DNA of 64,000 nt from CAWCPR01 sp963797475 (GCA_963797475.1 CAWCPR010000001.1:1860001-1924000); one strand, 5' to 3'; shown: positions 17,257-25,534, numbered from the stretch's first letter. Numbers and translations are program-made. The notes: generated by a model not told the origin, from the letters alone.

Positions 17257-18372
17257 CTAAAACCGGACCGGACGCGGCATTCCCAGTCCGCCCAGGCGCA
17301 CCGTTTCCGGACGGTCGCTCCAAACACCTGGGATATGTGTGCCGCACTGCGGGCAGGTTCCTTGCGCGGTGATGCGGTAATCCTGGATGATGTAGCTGTA
17401 GCGCTCGATCAGCCTGGTCTGGCAGTTGGGACAAAAAGTGTGCTCGTACTCCGCCACCCGCCCAGGCAAATTCCCGGCATAAACATAGCGCAGCCCGGCT
17501 TCCTGGCCGATCTCCGCCGCCCGCAGCAGGACCCGGGCGGAAGTGGGGGAGGGATCCAGCATCTTGTAATCCGGGTGAAAGGCAGTCACATGCCAGGGGA
17601 TATCCACCGAAACCGAGGCGATATAGCGGGCAGCCTCCATGAGCTCTTCGTTGCTGTCGTTAAAACCCGGGATGATCAGGGTGACGATCTCGACCCATAA
17701 CCCGGCTTCATACGCCATGCGGATGCTGTCGAGAACGTGCGCCAAAACACCGCCCAGCTTACGATACTGGCGATCTTGCATCGTCTTCAAATCGATCTTG
17801 TATCCAACCAGGTAAGGACGCAGATACTTGAGCGCCTCTGGGGTTGCATTGCCGTTGGAAATATACACACATTTCAAGCCAGCTTGCTGAGCCAGGCGAA
17901 AAACGTCCACTGCCCACTCAGACGTAATCAGGGGTTCGTTGTAGGAAGAAGCGATCACCCTTGCGCCGCTGTTCAAGGCATAAGCGACCATCTGCTCAGG
18001 CGACACCCGCTGCACCAGGGAGACGGCGATGTCCGAAGCCGGATCGCGCATCGCTTGCGAAGTCAGACTGTTTTGGCAGTAAGAGCAGTGGAAATCGCAG
18101 CCGAGCATGCCAAACGTTAAAGCATCGCTGCCGGGGAAAATGTGAAAGAAGGGTTTCTTTTCGATGGGATCGGCCTGCAGCGCGGCGACGTAGCCCCAGG
18201 GCACGCGCAGGACTCCCTCTTGATTGAAGCGCACCTGGCAAATGCCGCGCCGGCCCTCCCGGATCAAGCAGCGGTGTCCGCAGGCGTAACAGCGCACCGC
18301 GCCATTGGGCAATTTCTCATAGAGCTGGCCTTCAACCGTCAGTTCGTCCAAAACATCCTTTAAAGTAAACAT
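17257..18372 (-). CDS. amrS: Radical SAM enzyme of the AmmeMemoRadiSam system (AmrS-like)
   Basis: A 371-residue radical SAM protein. The cluster-binding motif CDFHCSYC follows a GMLGCDFHCSYCQN context that is diagnostic of the AmrS/pyruvate-formate-lyase-activating-enzyme-like family. The N-terminus has a CYACGHRCLI cysteine pair, and the C-terminus a second zinc-like group (CPNCQTRL and CPQCGTHI). An AGGAAGG ribosome site precedes the ATG. In many bacteria and archaea AmrS sits with AMMECR1 and MEMO1 homologues; here neither is adjacent, so this may be a solitary copy or the partners may lie elsewhere. The reaction is unknown, although the fold implies a radical-based modification. Confidence 0.88.
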   Translation of the reverse strand: MFTLKDVLDELTVEGQLYEKLPNGAVRCYACGHRCLIREGRRGICQVRFNQEGVLRVPWGYVAALQADPIEKKPFFHIFPGSDALTFGMLGCDFHCSYCQNSLTSQAMRDPASDIAVSLVQRVSPEQMVAYALNSGARVIASSYNEPLITSEWAVDVFRLAQQAGLKCVYISNGNATPEALKYLRPYLVGYKIDLKTMQDRQYRKLGGVLAHVLDSIRMAYEAGLWVEIVTLIIPGFNDSNEELMEAARYIASVSVDIPWHVTAFHPDYKMLDPSPTSARVLLRAAEIGQEAGLRYVYAGNLPGRVAEYEHTFCPNCQTRLIERYSYIIQDYRITAQGTCPQCGTHIPGVWSDRPETVRLGGLGMPRPVRF

Positions 18373-18471
18373 TTCAAACCTTCCTCAGGCGGGAAGCTAG
18401 TGCCATCCGATCCCGACTCCCCCGGCGCCAGACGCTTCAGACAATGCGTCCGCCTCGAACTACAACCCGTA

Positions 18472-18483
18472 CTGGTCGACCAG
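18472..18483. promoter_or_regulatory. Perfect 12-base palindrome upstream of mobA
   Basis: CTGGTCGACCAG is a perfect palindrome lying 18 bases upstream of the mobA -10 box, at the place where a -35 element would be. It could be an operator, but it is only one site and could be chance. Confidence 0.25.
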
Positions 18484-18500
18484 CGACCTTCAACCTCAAT

Positions 18501-18506
18501 TATAAT
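18501..18506 (+). promoter_or_regulatory. -10 box implying a leaderless mobA transcript
   Basis: A consensus TATAAT is followed by six bases and then the ATG at 18513. There is no ribosome site, so transcription and translation likely start together. No good -35 box is present, and a palindrome takes its place. Confidence 0.55.
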
Positions 18507-18512
18507 CAAATT

Positions 18513-19112
18513 ATGCTCACAGTCGTTATCCAGGCGGGAGGAGAATCGCGGCGCATGGGTCAGGACAAAGCCCTGGTTCCTTTCCTCGGCCAACCGCTTG
18601 TCCAGCGGGTCCTGGATCGAATCGGGCCGCTGGCTGATGAAGTGATCGTGACCACCAACCAGCCGGACAAATTAGCGTTTCTGAAAGTCCGCCTGGTCTC
18701 TGACCTGCTGCCCGGGCGCGGCGCGTTGGGCGGGTTGTTTACAGCACTGAGCGCTGCCCGAGGTCCGCTGGTCGCAGTCGTGGCCTGCGATATGCCGTTT
18801 GTAAACGCGACCCTGCTGGCGGCTGCGCGAGATTTGCTGACCGGCTCCGCTTATGATGCCGTCATTCCAAACCTGGAGGGCGGAAGCGAGCCTTTTCATG
18901 CGGTTTACCGCCGTTCGAGCTGCCTGCCGCCGATCGAAGCCGCCCTGCAGGCAGACAAATGGCGGGTGAATTCCTGGTTCGATCAGGCCAACCTGCGCTT
19001 TCTGACACAGGAAGAAGTGCGGATTTACGATCCGCAAGGGATCGCTTTCTTAAATTTAAACACGCCCGAAGAAGTAAAGCAAGCCGAGCTATTGGCAGCC
19101 GCCGAGAATTAG
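18513..19112 (+). CDS. mobA: Molybdenum cofactor guanylyltransferase
   Basis: MobA joins GMP from GTP to molybdopterin to make the bis-MGD precursor for molybdenum enzymes. The nucleotide-binding signature (QAGGESRRMGQDKALVPF) is at the N-terminus, followed by the conserved VVACDMPFV metal-binding Asp region and the C-terminal NLNTPEE phrase. The 199-residue length is typical. The start is ATG 18513 because a TATAAT lies six bases upstream and the family begins here; the open frame extends upstream without conserved sequence. The gene stands apart from any molybdenum-enzyme gene, and a class V aminotransferase follows 100 bases later on the same strand. Confidence 0.9.
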   Translation: MLTVVIQAGGESRRMGQDKALVPFLGQPLVQRVLDRIGPLADEVIVTTNQPDKLAFLKVRLVSDLLPGRGALGGLFTALSAARGPLVAVVACDMPFVNATLLAAARDLLTGSAYDAVIPNLEGGSEPFHAVYRRSSCLPPIEAALQADKWRVNSWFDQANLRFLTQEEVRIYDPQGIAFLNLNTPEEVKQAELLAAAEN

Positions 19113-19211
19113 CCGGGCCGTGGTCCACCCAGGCGTTGCCCGGGAACTGCCATGCAACCGATTATTGAAACGGGTCCTCATCGCGAGATCGGGACCTCTC
19201 AGGAGCACAAA

Positions 19212-20477
19212 ATGACCCTTGACCTATCCCTCATCCGCGCTCAATTTCCGGCTTTGACAAGCCAGGCCGTCTTTTTGGACAACCCCGGCGGAACCCAGAT
19301 CGCCCAGCTCAGCATCGACCGCATGTTGGCCTATTTGGTAGAGAACAACGCCAATCACGGCGGCGTATTTGCCACCAGCCGCGAATCCGATGCGACTCTG
19401 GAAAAGGCTCGCCAGGCCGTCGCAGATTTCCTCAACGCGGCCCGCCCGCAGGAAATCGCCTTCGGCCCGAACATGACCAGCCTGACGTTCAGCGCCAGTC
19501 GCGCCATCGCCCGCACCTGGGATCCGGGTGACGAGATCGTGGTCACCCGCCTGGACCACGACGCCAACATCACCCCCTGGACGTTGGCAGCCAGCGAGCG
19601 TGGCTGTTCGATTAACTGGGTGGACTTCCGTACGGAAGACGGCACCTTGGACCTGGACACATTGGACAAGGCTCTGGAGGGCAAGCCGCGCCTGGTGGCT
19701 GTGGGGTATGCATCCAATTCCCTGGGGACGATCAACCCGCTGGCGAAGATTATTGCTGCGGCGCACGCAGCCGGCGCGCTGGTTTATGTCGACGCCGTCC
19801 AATACGCGCCGCACGGACCGATCGACGTCCAGCAGCTTGGCTGCGATTTTCTGGCCTGTTCGGCTTACAAATTCTTCGGGCCGCACGTCGGGATGCTTTA
19901 CGGCCGCTACGACCTGCTTAACAACCTGCCCGCTTATAAAGTGCGCCCGGCTGAGAACACCCCGCCCGGTAAGTTCGAGACTGGCACTCAGAACCACGAA
20001 GGTATCGCCGGGGTCCTGGGCGCCATCGACTATCTCGAATGGCTCGGGGCTTCTTTCGGCTCGGAGTTTAGCGAGCGCTATGCTGGCCAATTCAGTGGGC
20101 GGAAACTGCGCCTCAAACAGGCCATGAATGCCATCCGCGCCTACGAATTCGAGATTGGGCGTGTCCTGCTCGAGATACTGGCTGAGACGCCAGGTGTGAG
20201 AGTGTACGGCCCGAAAGATACCCGCCGGCTGGAAGAGCGCGTGCCAACGGTGAGCTTCACGTTAAAAGGCTGGCAGCCGCGCCGGGTGGCGGAGAAGCTG
20301 GATGAAGCCGGGGTTTATGTATGGGACGGCAATTACTACGCGTTGGCAGTCACCGAGCGGTTGGGGTTGGAGGAGAGCGGCGGCATGGTGCGGGTTGGGC
20401 CGGTACATTACAACACCGTTGAGGAAATCCACAAGTTTGGGGAGGCGTTGGGGAAGATCGCGGAGTTTTCTCTCTGA
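19212..20477 (+). CDS. Cysteine desulfurase-like class V aminotransferase
   Basis: A 421-residue PLP enzyme. The ATG at 19212 follows AGGAG. The fold markers are FLDNPGGTQIAQ at the N-terminus, NHGGVFATSRESD, the DHDANITPW substrate loop, VDAVQYAPHGPID, and the PLP lysine in SAYKFFGPHVG. This is the 'cysteine desulfurase-like' branch, not standard IscS/SufS, because the mobile Cys loop of those enzymes is not evident. The substrate is unknown. About 45 bases of similar sequence (the RVAEKLDEAG region) recur on the far side of the downstream DUF2442/DUF4160 pair. Confidence 0.88.
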   Translation: MTLDLSLIRAQFPALTSQAVFLDNPGGTQIAQLSIDRMLAYLVENNANHGGVFATSRESDATLEKARQAVADFLNAARPQEIAFGPNMTSLTFSASRAIARTWDPGDEIVVTRLDHDANITPWTLAASERGCSINWVDFRTEDGTLDLDTLDKALEGKPRLVAVGYASNSLGTINPLAKIIAAAHAAGALVYVDAVQYAPHGPIDVQQLGCDFLACSAYKFFGPHVGMLYGRYDLLNNLPAYKVRPAENTPPGKFETGTQNHEGIAGVLGAIDYLEWLGASFGSEFSERYAGQFSGRKLRLKQAMNAIRAYEFEIGRVLLEILAETPGVRVYGPKDTRRLEERVPTVSFTLKGWQPRRVAEKLDEAGVYVWDGNYYALAVTERLGLEESGGMVRVGPVHYNTVEEIHKFGEALGKIAEFSL

Positions 20478-20747
20478 CTAACGGGTAATTGATTCCTCCA
20501 TCCAGGCTGGTTTTAGGTTGTAATACAAAACGTCTGGGTCAATATCCGCGCCATTTGCCCAGCTTATTGCCCCTTCCACTACTTGAACGTTACGGAAAAG
20601 ACCCATATCGTTAAGGATAGGCTCGAAGATCGGGCCATGCAGATAGGGTCTCAGATTCACGACTTCTTGCGTTCCATCCTCAAAAACTATTCGGCAATGA
20701 TAATCCTCTAAGGGTGTGATTTCGCGGACTCGTACTAGCTCTTTCAC
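20478..20747 (-). CDS. DUF2442 domain protein, probable antitoxin-like partner of DUF4160
   Basis: An 89-residue protein with the DUF2442 pattern (RVREITPLEDYHCRIVFEDGTQEVVNLRPYL, then GPIFEPL-like and WANGADIDPDVLYY). DUF2442 proteins are commonly encoded directly after a DUF4160 gene, and the pair is treated as a toxin-antitoxin-like module, though the biochemistry is not settled. It ends at the base after the aminotransferase stop on the other strand, and lies 16 bases downstream of the DUF4160 gene. No ribosome site worth noting; the neighbouring island of PIN modules supports an accessory role. Confidence 0.8.
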   Translation of the reverse strand: MKELVRVREITPLEDYHCRIVFEDGTQEVVNLRPYLHGPIFEPILNDMGLFRNVQVVEGAISWANGADIDPDVLYYNLKPAWMEESITR

Positions 20748-20763
20748 TGATTATTTACTCCTG

Positions 20764-21024
20764 TCAATCTAACGGTGCAATAGCCTTAAGCGGCAGACCT
20801 TGTCGCGCCATCTCCCAATCATCTTTCAAATCCAAACGGTGAAGCGCTGTCCATTCTAATACCATGGCATGAGCCCGTTGGGGTAATTCGCCTCTTAGAA
20901 CCTCCATCGTCTCTATCATATAAATCGCTTCAAATTCGCCGTATTCAGCATGAAAATGTGCAGGTGAGTGATCGTTGTAAAACAATTTGATCACAATCCC
21001 AAAAAATTCGCTGATACGCGGCAT
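20764..21024 (-). CDS. DUF4160 domain protein
   Basis: An 86-residue protein matching DUF4160 (MPRISEFFGIVIKLFYNDHSPAHFHAEYGE, with the invariant HxPxHFHAxY). The start ATG at 21024 lies six bases after a TATAAT on the minus strand, so the transcript is probably leaderless; the open frame continues upstream as sequence without conservation. It is followed by the DUF2442 gene, its usual partner, making a two-gene module of toxin-antitoxin type. Target unknown. Confidence 0.82.
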   Translation of the reverse strand: MPRISEFFGIVIKLFYNDHSPAHFHAEYGEFEAIYMIETMEVLRGELPQRAHAMVLEWTALHRLDLKDDWEMARQGLPLKAIAPLD

Positions 21025-21030
21025 GTAATT

Positions 21031-21036
21031 ATTATA
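21031..21036 (-). promoter_or_regulatory. -10 box of the leaderless DUF4160-DUF2442 transcript
   Basis: TATAAT on the minus strand is separated by six bases from the ATG at 21024, with no ribosome site between. The same arrangement occurs at mobA and the FHA gene. Confidence 0.5.
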
Positions 21037-21078
21037 CCAGCCTAGTTCCAAGTGAACATGTACGGTGCCTGGTAAAGC

Positions 21079-21123
21079 GCGTGCGTCAGGTGGCGGAGAA
21101 GCTTGACGAGGCCGGGGGTTATC
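21079..21123 (+). pseudogene. Short remnant of a class V aminotransferase gene
   Basis: The bases from GCGTGCGTCAGGTGGCGGAG onward read RQVAEKLDEAGGY in the plus frame and closely match the RRVAEKLDEAGVY region of the intact aminotransferase gene that ends at 20477 (14 identical bases in a row, and about 85 percent over the stretch by eye). The DUF4160/DUF2442 module lies between the two, so the module may have inserted into or next to a tandem copy. Confidence 0.5.
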
Positions 21124-21312
21124 TGAATCGCTTCGACACTGGCAAATCTTCAAAGAATCCCTTGAGTGGTCTTCCGTCTAACCGATTAGTGGTTATCTAA
21201 GGAATATGTGCCTATTAGCTTCACCCTCAAAAACGGGGCAGTTGCCCCTGCTGGAGGAGAAGTTAATTGACACCTACACCTGCACGGGTGTATACTGGCT
21301 GTAGAGGTAAAC

Positions 21313-21615
21313 ATGGAACAGACCAAATATCGAGCGCAGATTCTTTTAGAGCCAGAACAGCACGCTGCCCTGGTAGAGATTGCCCAAAGCGAGAACCGCA
21401 GCATCTCCGACCTGGTGCGCGAGATCCTGCGCCAGTGGCTTGACCAAAAAGATGACCGGCAACTCTGGGATCAACGAATGATTGCCGTGAATCGGCTGGC
21501 CCAAATTCGCGAGCGCATCCAACAGCAGTATGGCATTTACAAGGGCGACTTGCTTGAAGAAGCCCGCGCTGAACGGGATGAGGATATGGATCGGGCATGG
21601 CGAGATGGATCTTGA
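21313..21615 (+). CDS. Ribbon-helix-helix antitoxin
   Basis: A 100-residue protein with an N-terminal RHH/CopG-like DNA-binding unit (YRAQILLEPEQHAALVEIAQSENRSISDLVREILRQWL) and a charged C-terminal helix (about 60-100) that should bind the toxin. An AGAGGT ribosome site precedes the ATG, and a TATACT upstream is a possible -10 box. Its end overlaps the start of the PIN-toxin gene, as is usual for VapBC-type modules. It would neutralise the nuclease and repress its own operon. Confidence 0.82.
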   Translation: MEQTKYRAQILLEPEQHAALVEIAQSENRSISDLVREILRQWLDQKDDRQLWDQRMIAVNRLAQIRERIQQQYGIYKGDLLEEARAERDEDMDRAWRDGS

Positions 21616-22046
21616 CTAATATTGTCGTGGACGCCAATTTCAGCCTGGCCCAGGTTCTGCCCCTGCCCTACTCGCAGGATGTACTCCGGCACATGAACGT
21701 GTGGCGGACCGAACTACCACGTCTGTTGGTGCCCAGCTTGTGGGAATACGAGGTTGTGACCGGTTTGCGACGCGCCTACGTCCAGGGACTGCTCACACGG
21801 GAGGAAATGAAATTCACGTTGGATGAATTACTCGCTATGGCGTTGGAGGTAGCGCCAGGCTCATCCGAGCGCCACCACCGCGCCTTGGTCTGGGCAGAAC
21901 GGTTGGGACAAGCCCGAGCGTACGACGCCCAGTACCTGGCTCTTGCGGAATTATTCGAGGCAGAGTTTTGGACAGGCGACCGCCGATTGGCGAATGCTGC
22001 CCATCAACTGGGTCTTACATGGGTGCGTTGGGTGGGAGAAGAATAA
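21597..22046 (+). CDS. PIN-domain toxin (VapC-like ribonuclease)
   Basis: A 149-residue PIN protein. The acidic metal-binding residues are in place: NIVVDANF (Asp), WEYEVV (Glu), ARAYDAQYLALAE (Asp) and FWTGDRRL (Asp). The start overlaps the RHH antitoxin gene by 19 bases, and translation may be coupled. VapC-type toxins cut tRNA or rRNA when the antitoxin is removed; the exact target is unknown. This is the first of two antitoxin/PIN pairs within 1.7 kb. Confidence 0.85.
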   Translation: MARWILTNIVVDANFSLAQVLPLPYSQDVLRHMNVWRTELPRLLVPSLWEYEVVTGLRRAYVQGLLTREEMKFTLDELLAMALEVAPGSSERHHRALVWAERLGQARAYDAQYLALAELFEAEFWTGDRRLANAAHQLGLTWVRWVGEE

Positions 22047-22047
22047 A

Positions 22048-22236
22048 ATGGGGAGACATAAATCAGTATGTCAAGTGTGGAGAATACGAGATAAAAAACA
22101 TCTAGGAGAGCTTCAAGCCTGGCCCTTTGCCGTACGATCTGCCGATGAAATGATAGCCTTCTCGAAACAAACACTGGTTGGGTCATTAACGTGCTCGCCG
22201 AAGGGCGGAATCCGTATATACCCACAGGATTCGTAA
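22048..22236 (+). CDS. Small hypothetical protein, uncertain
   Basis: A 62-residue open frame right after the first PIN toxin, with a usable GGGAGAAGAAT ribosome site. The protein is basic and has a Cys/Trp-rich start (MGRHKSVCQVWRIRDK) but no recognised domain. It fills the 318-base gap between the two toxin-antitoxin modules and may be chance. Confidence 0.3.
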   Translation: MGRHKSVCQVWRIRDKKHLGELQAWPFAVRSADEMIAFSKQTLVGSLTCSPKGGIRIYPQDS

Positions 22237-22364
22237 AGAGCGATAGCCGGAAGCTGCCTGTTCCCGGTTTCAAGGCGCAAGAGAACATATCCAATTGACC
22301 TATTGGAGAATAGGCAGCTCGATTATTATTGTCTATAACGAAACGCTATTTGGAGATGGGCGAT

Positions 22365-22619
22365 ATGGACATATCAATTGCAGAAGCTCACAACCGTTTG
22401 TCTTACTGGCTGAAGCTGGTAGAGAAGGGGAAAATTGTGCGGATCACGAACCGTGGCAAACCCGTAGGAGTGATCATTGATCCCGATGATTACGAACAAT
22501 TGCGCAAGGTACAGGCTTATTTGGAGATGATCAACCTCTCTCGTACATTACGTGAAACCGACCTGGCGGCCATGGAATTGTATCGCGCCGGACGCGACGA
22601 ACTGGAGAAGCAGGTATGA
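22365..22619 (+). CDS. Phd/YefM-family antitoxin
   Basis: An 84-residue protein with the Phd/YefM N-terminal fold (ISIAEAHNRLSYWLKLVEKGKIVRITNRGKPVGVIIDPDDYEQL). The ATG at 22365 is chosen because the family starts here and GGAG lies nine bases upstream; in-frame ATGs at 22329 and 22356 are possible. The C-terminal helix (LYRAGRDELEKQV) should wrap the toxin. Its stop overlaps the start of the PIN gene by ATGA, so they form one operon. Confidence 0.85.
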   Translation: MDISIAEAHNRLSYWLKLVEKGKIVRITNRGKPVGVIIDPDDYEQLRKVQAYLEMINLSRTLRETDLAAMELYRAGRDELEKQV

Positions 22620-23038
22620 TAGTGGATTCCAGTGTCATCTTGCGAGCGTTTTTCCCGGATGAAGCCCAGGCGCAAGCGCAAACAGTGCTGCGCGATCACG
22701 TCGCCAGACGCATCGAACTCAAAGCGCCAGACTTATTGCCCTATGAGCTGGCGAATGCCGTCTGGCAGGCAGAACGGCGCGGCCGGATCAACACTGGCCA
22801 CGCGAATGAGATCCTGCAGGCAATGGCGGGTTTACAAATTGAAATCTCCCAATTGGAATGGGCTGAGATGCTTCCCCTGGCGCGCCGCTTTGACCGGAGC
22901 GCCTATGATGCCTCCTACCTGGCATTGGCAGAAAAACTGGGTGAGCCGTTGATCACTGGCGATGAACGCCTGTATAACGCTGTGCATATTCACCTGGATT
23001 GGGTGCAGTGGGTGGAGTCGTATGACAATCCGGGATGA
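22616..23038 (+). CDS. PIN-domain toxin (VapC-like), second module
   Basis: A 140-residue PIN protein. The acidic residues are present: MIVDSSV (Asp), LLPYELANAV (Glu), AYDASYLALAE (Asp) and LITGDERL (Asp). It overlaps its Phd-type antitoxin gene by four bases. With the neighbouring RHH/PIN pair and the DUF4160/DUF2442 pair it makes a compact toxin-antitoxin island. Both PIN proteins share the AYDA-YLALAE phrase, so they belong to the same subfamily. RNA target unknown. Confidence 0.87.
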   Translation: MIVDSSVILRAFFPDEAQAQAQTVLRDHVARRIELKAPDLLPYELANAVWQAERRGRINTGHANEILQAMAGLQIEISQLEWAEMLPLARRFDRSAYDASYLALAEKLGEPLITGDERLYNAVHIHLDWVQWVESYDNPG

Positions 23039-23120
23039 TCGATGACAACTGCCATTCCTGGGTGGGGGTTGCTAATTTGTGACCCATACTCCCGGGCATC
23101 AGTAAACAGCTTGAGTTTGT

Positions 23121-23657
23121 CTAGTTTTCCCGCAGGTAAACAGTGCGGCCGATAAAAGCGAATATCAACAGCACGGCAGCGGTTAGCCAGCCACCCAGGA
23201 TGAAGCTGTCTTGCACATAGAGCCCGAGCGCCAAGCCGCCAGCGATCAAGACCGCTGCAAGACCTCCGAAATGCCACATACCATATAAAAATATGAACGG
23301 CAAGTAATGCGTACCAAGGGCGATCATGAACGCCGGGTAAAACCAGTTAAGCCGGTGTAGGGCTGCTGCCGCCACCAGCGGGAGATTGAGCGGAAGCGTG
23401 AAGGCCACCAAAATGGCCAGCAGATTGAAGGGGTTTTGCGTGTTGAGCGAGGCTCGCCGCCCCATGGCTCGAAGCAGGAGCTGGGTCAGCAAGAAGATAA
23501 AGAATCCACCAATGACCAGCACGTAAATCCCCGTCGTTGGTGAGATCCAGGTGGCCGCAGCGGCGGAGAGGAACCATACACCGCTGGAAACAATCTGGCC
23601 GGCAAAACCACCCAGGAAAATCGACCGTACTTCGCGTTGGGCGTCTTTGACATCCAT
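23121..23657 (-). CDS. DUF7010 family membrane protein
   Basis: A 178-residue protein with five or six membrane helices and an N-terminal phrase (DAQREVRSIFLGGFAGQIVSSGVWFLSAA) that I recognise as typical of the DUF7010 family. No catalytic residues are seen and the function is unknown. It sits between the toxin-antitoxin island and an exported-protein group, with repeat copy B in the 117 bases upstream. A ribosome site (GGGGTT) precedes the ATG weakly. Confidence 0.7.
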   Translation of the reverse strand: MDVKDAQREVRSIFLGGFAGQIVSSGVWFLSAAAATWISPTTGIYVLVIGGFFIFLLTQLLLRAMGRRASLNTQNPFNLLAILVAFTLPLNLPLVAAAALHRLNWFYPAFMIALGTHYLPFIFLYGMWHFGGLAAVLIAGGLALGLYVQDSFILGGWLTAAVLLIFAFIGRTVYLREN

Positions 23658-23717
23658 TTTTTAGCAACCCCTTTCTGTGAAAATCTGCAACCATAATACG
23701 GCCATCTATAAGCATCC

Positions 23718-23776
23718 TATTTTGATGAATCTCTTTTCATCATTTTGCATGGTGCGCCACAAGCGCCCGACACTTT
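23718..23776. repeat. Dispersed intergenic repeat, copy B (short form)
   Basis: This copy has the pattern TTTTGATGAATCTCT - TTTC - ATCATTTTGCATGGTGCGCC - AAGCGCCCGACACTTT. TGATGA and TCATCA can pair (loop ATCTCTTT). It runs into the stop codon of the minus-strand gene ending at 23775, so the repeat supplies part of that stop. Confidence 0.65.
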
Positions 23777-24077
23777 ACCGGTACACGAGCGGAATATAGG
23801 TTACGTATTCAAAGGTTCCGCTCCAGAAGCCGCTCTTTAGAGAATAGTTTCCACCGGTGAGGTTGCCTCCTGCGTCCAGTTGGCCGATCGTGCCGCTCAA
23901 ATCATAAGAACCGCCCTGGCTGGCGCCGCCTCCGTTATCGATTGTCCACCAGGGGATCGAGAAGCTGGCGGCCGGGCTTTCCGGCGCGGCCCGAATCCCT
24001 TTCCACACCAGGGTCGCTGAGGTTGCTACCAGACACAATATACACACCGCCAGGAAAAGCGCCTTTTTTCTCGACAT
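23775..24077 (-). CDS. Small exported protein with C-terminal '(Y)IPLV' tail
   Basis: A 100-residue protein with a clear signal peptide (residues 1-30), then a Gly/Ser-rich unit (GGSYDLSGTIGQLDAGGNLTGGNYSLKSGFW) that in other Chloroflexota proteins is found as a short repeated module in surface or secreted proteins. The C-terminus YVTYIPLVYR belongs to a tail type common to exported proteins of this group. It follows the larger exported protein gene by nine bases, so the two may be co-transcribed. Function unknown. Confidence 0.7.
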   Translation of the reverse strand: MSRKKALFLAVCILCLVATSATLVWKGIRAAPESPAASFSIPWWTIDNGGGASQGGSYDLSGTIGQLDAGGNLTGGNYSLKSGFWSGTFEYVTYIPLVYR

Positions 24078-24086
24078 GGTCGTCTC

Positions 24087-25534
24087 CTAGCGCAGGGTGA
24101 CGAAAACTGGGATGGTATCCTGGCCTTCAACCGGCGCGGCCAGGGCGATGCCAATCACCGGCGCGCCTTCGGTGATAACCATTCCATTGACTTCCTGCTT
24201 TTGCAAGGGTCGCGCCATCCCAGGCAGGCTGGATGCTGTCAGTCGCTCGCCGGCGGCGACCTCTACGCTGGGGTCGATCTTCACCTGAGAGATCCCGTAT
24301 ACGATCAAGGAAACGTACTCGCCAGGCTGGGCTGGTCCATCGGCGCTGTGCATAGACATCTCCCCTTCCTCCTCTTTGCCGGGCGCAACCTCCCATATCA
24401 TACGGCTGTTGACGACGCCGATCACGCCGCTATAATTCTCGGCCTGGGCCGGGCGAACGAGCGTCATGGGTTCAGTACCACCGGAAACCGGATCACCCAC
24501 GCCGGTTACCGCCGCCAAATCCCCTGGAGAGAGGGACTCGCTGCCGGTCACCTGCGTAACCAGCGAATAGGCGCTGGCTGCCACGTTGCCTGCCTGGATG
24601 TTGTCCACTGTATAGAGCGCCCACTCGCCCAGGGCATTGGAAGTATTCGACCACAAGCCATAGGTGGATACACCGGGGCTGGGGATGTACACGCCATAAT
24701 TCGGTATGTCAGGGTTACTCCCGATCTGGATCGCGTCGTCGCCAGTGTCTAAGACCCGAATCCCATCACTGCCAGTGGTGTTACTGATCACCAGGCTGTA
24801 ATTCAGGCTGGGGCCGATCCGCAAGCCGCCGGTGGCAGGAACCTTCAACCGGATCCCGGCGCTGTAAAGAGACCAATCCCCGGTGTTACCGTTGTAGTAA
24901 GTCCAGGCTCGAAATGACCCGTTGGTGGCGTAGCCGTAGAAAGGCCAGCCGTCCGAGTTTGATGTTTCCACATACATGCCGCCGTACTGGTTTGGACTGC
25001 CGGTATAACGGATGCCGAACACCTCATTGCCTGAGATGCGAAAATTCCGGCCAATACCGACAAAGTTCGTGCCCTCATCAGTATACACGTTCGGCATGGA
25101 CAGGGCAGACGGCGCCGGGTTGATCTTCTGGCGCGGGTTGAGAGAGGTATAGGTGCCCGTGCTAACGCCCGGCCGGACATCAATCTTAAGCCAGCGCGCC
25201 CCCCGCCGAAAGCGCCGGTTCCAAAATCCAATTGCACACTGAAGAATCCATCGGTCACGGAAACATTATTGAGTAATATCGTCGATCCAACCTGTGTGCC
25301 GGCGGACGACGCGTCGTACAAGCGGAACCGGATATCGTAGATGCCGTTAGCCGGGTTGCTCCCGTCTTCGAGGTGTCCCTGGTAAGTGAAGCCGGAGCCA
25401 ACCGGAGCCAGGCTGCTCTCCTCCGGCGAATCGCCGTTTGCGGCAGTCCTGGCTGGCAAGACCAATACCAACAAAACACCTGCCAGGAACAAGAATACGA
25501 TAAAACCGGTTTTTAGAAAACCATTCTTATTCAT
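24087..25534 (-). CDS. Exported beta-rich protein with tail-fibre-like domains, interrupted by a frameshift
   Basis: From ATG 25534 a signal peptide is followed by a domain of the 'FTYQGHLEDGSNPANGIYDIRFRLYDA' kind and LDFG. The frame then changes in a run of six G (25200-25206 by the plus-strand C run); one base less or more gives the continuous reading ARWLKIDVRPGVSTGTYTSLNPRQKINPAPSALSMPNV, which is what related proteins show. The second half has beta-rich sequence with Gly/Asp turns and a C-terminal module (SLSPGDLAAVTGVGDPV ... IGVVNSRMIWEV ... VKIDPSVEVAAGERLTAS) seen in large secreted or fibre-like proteins. Total about 482 residues. Secreted or surface-bound; function unknown. The break is likely a sequence error. 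Confidence 0.65.
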
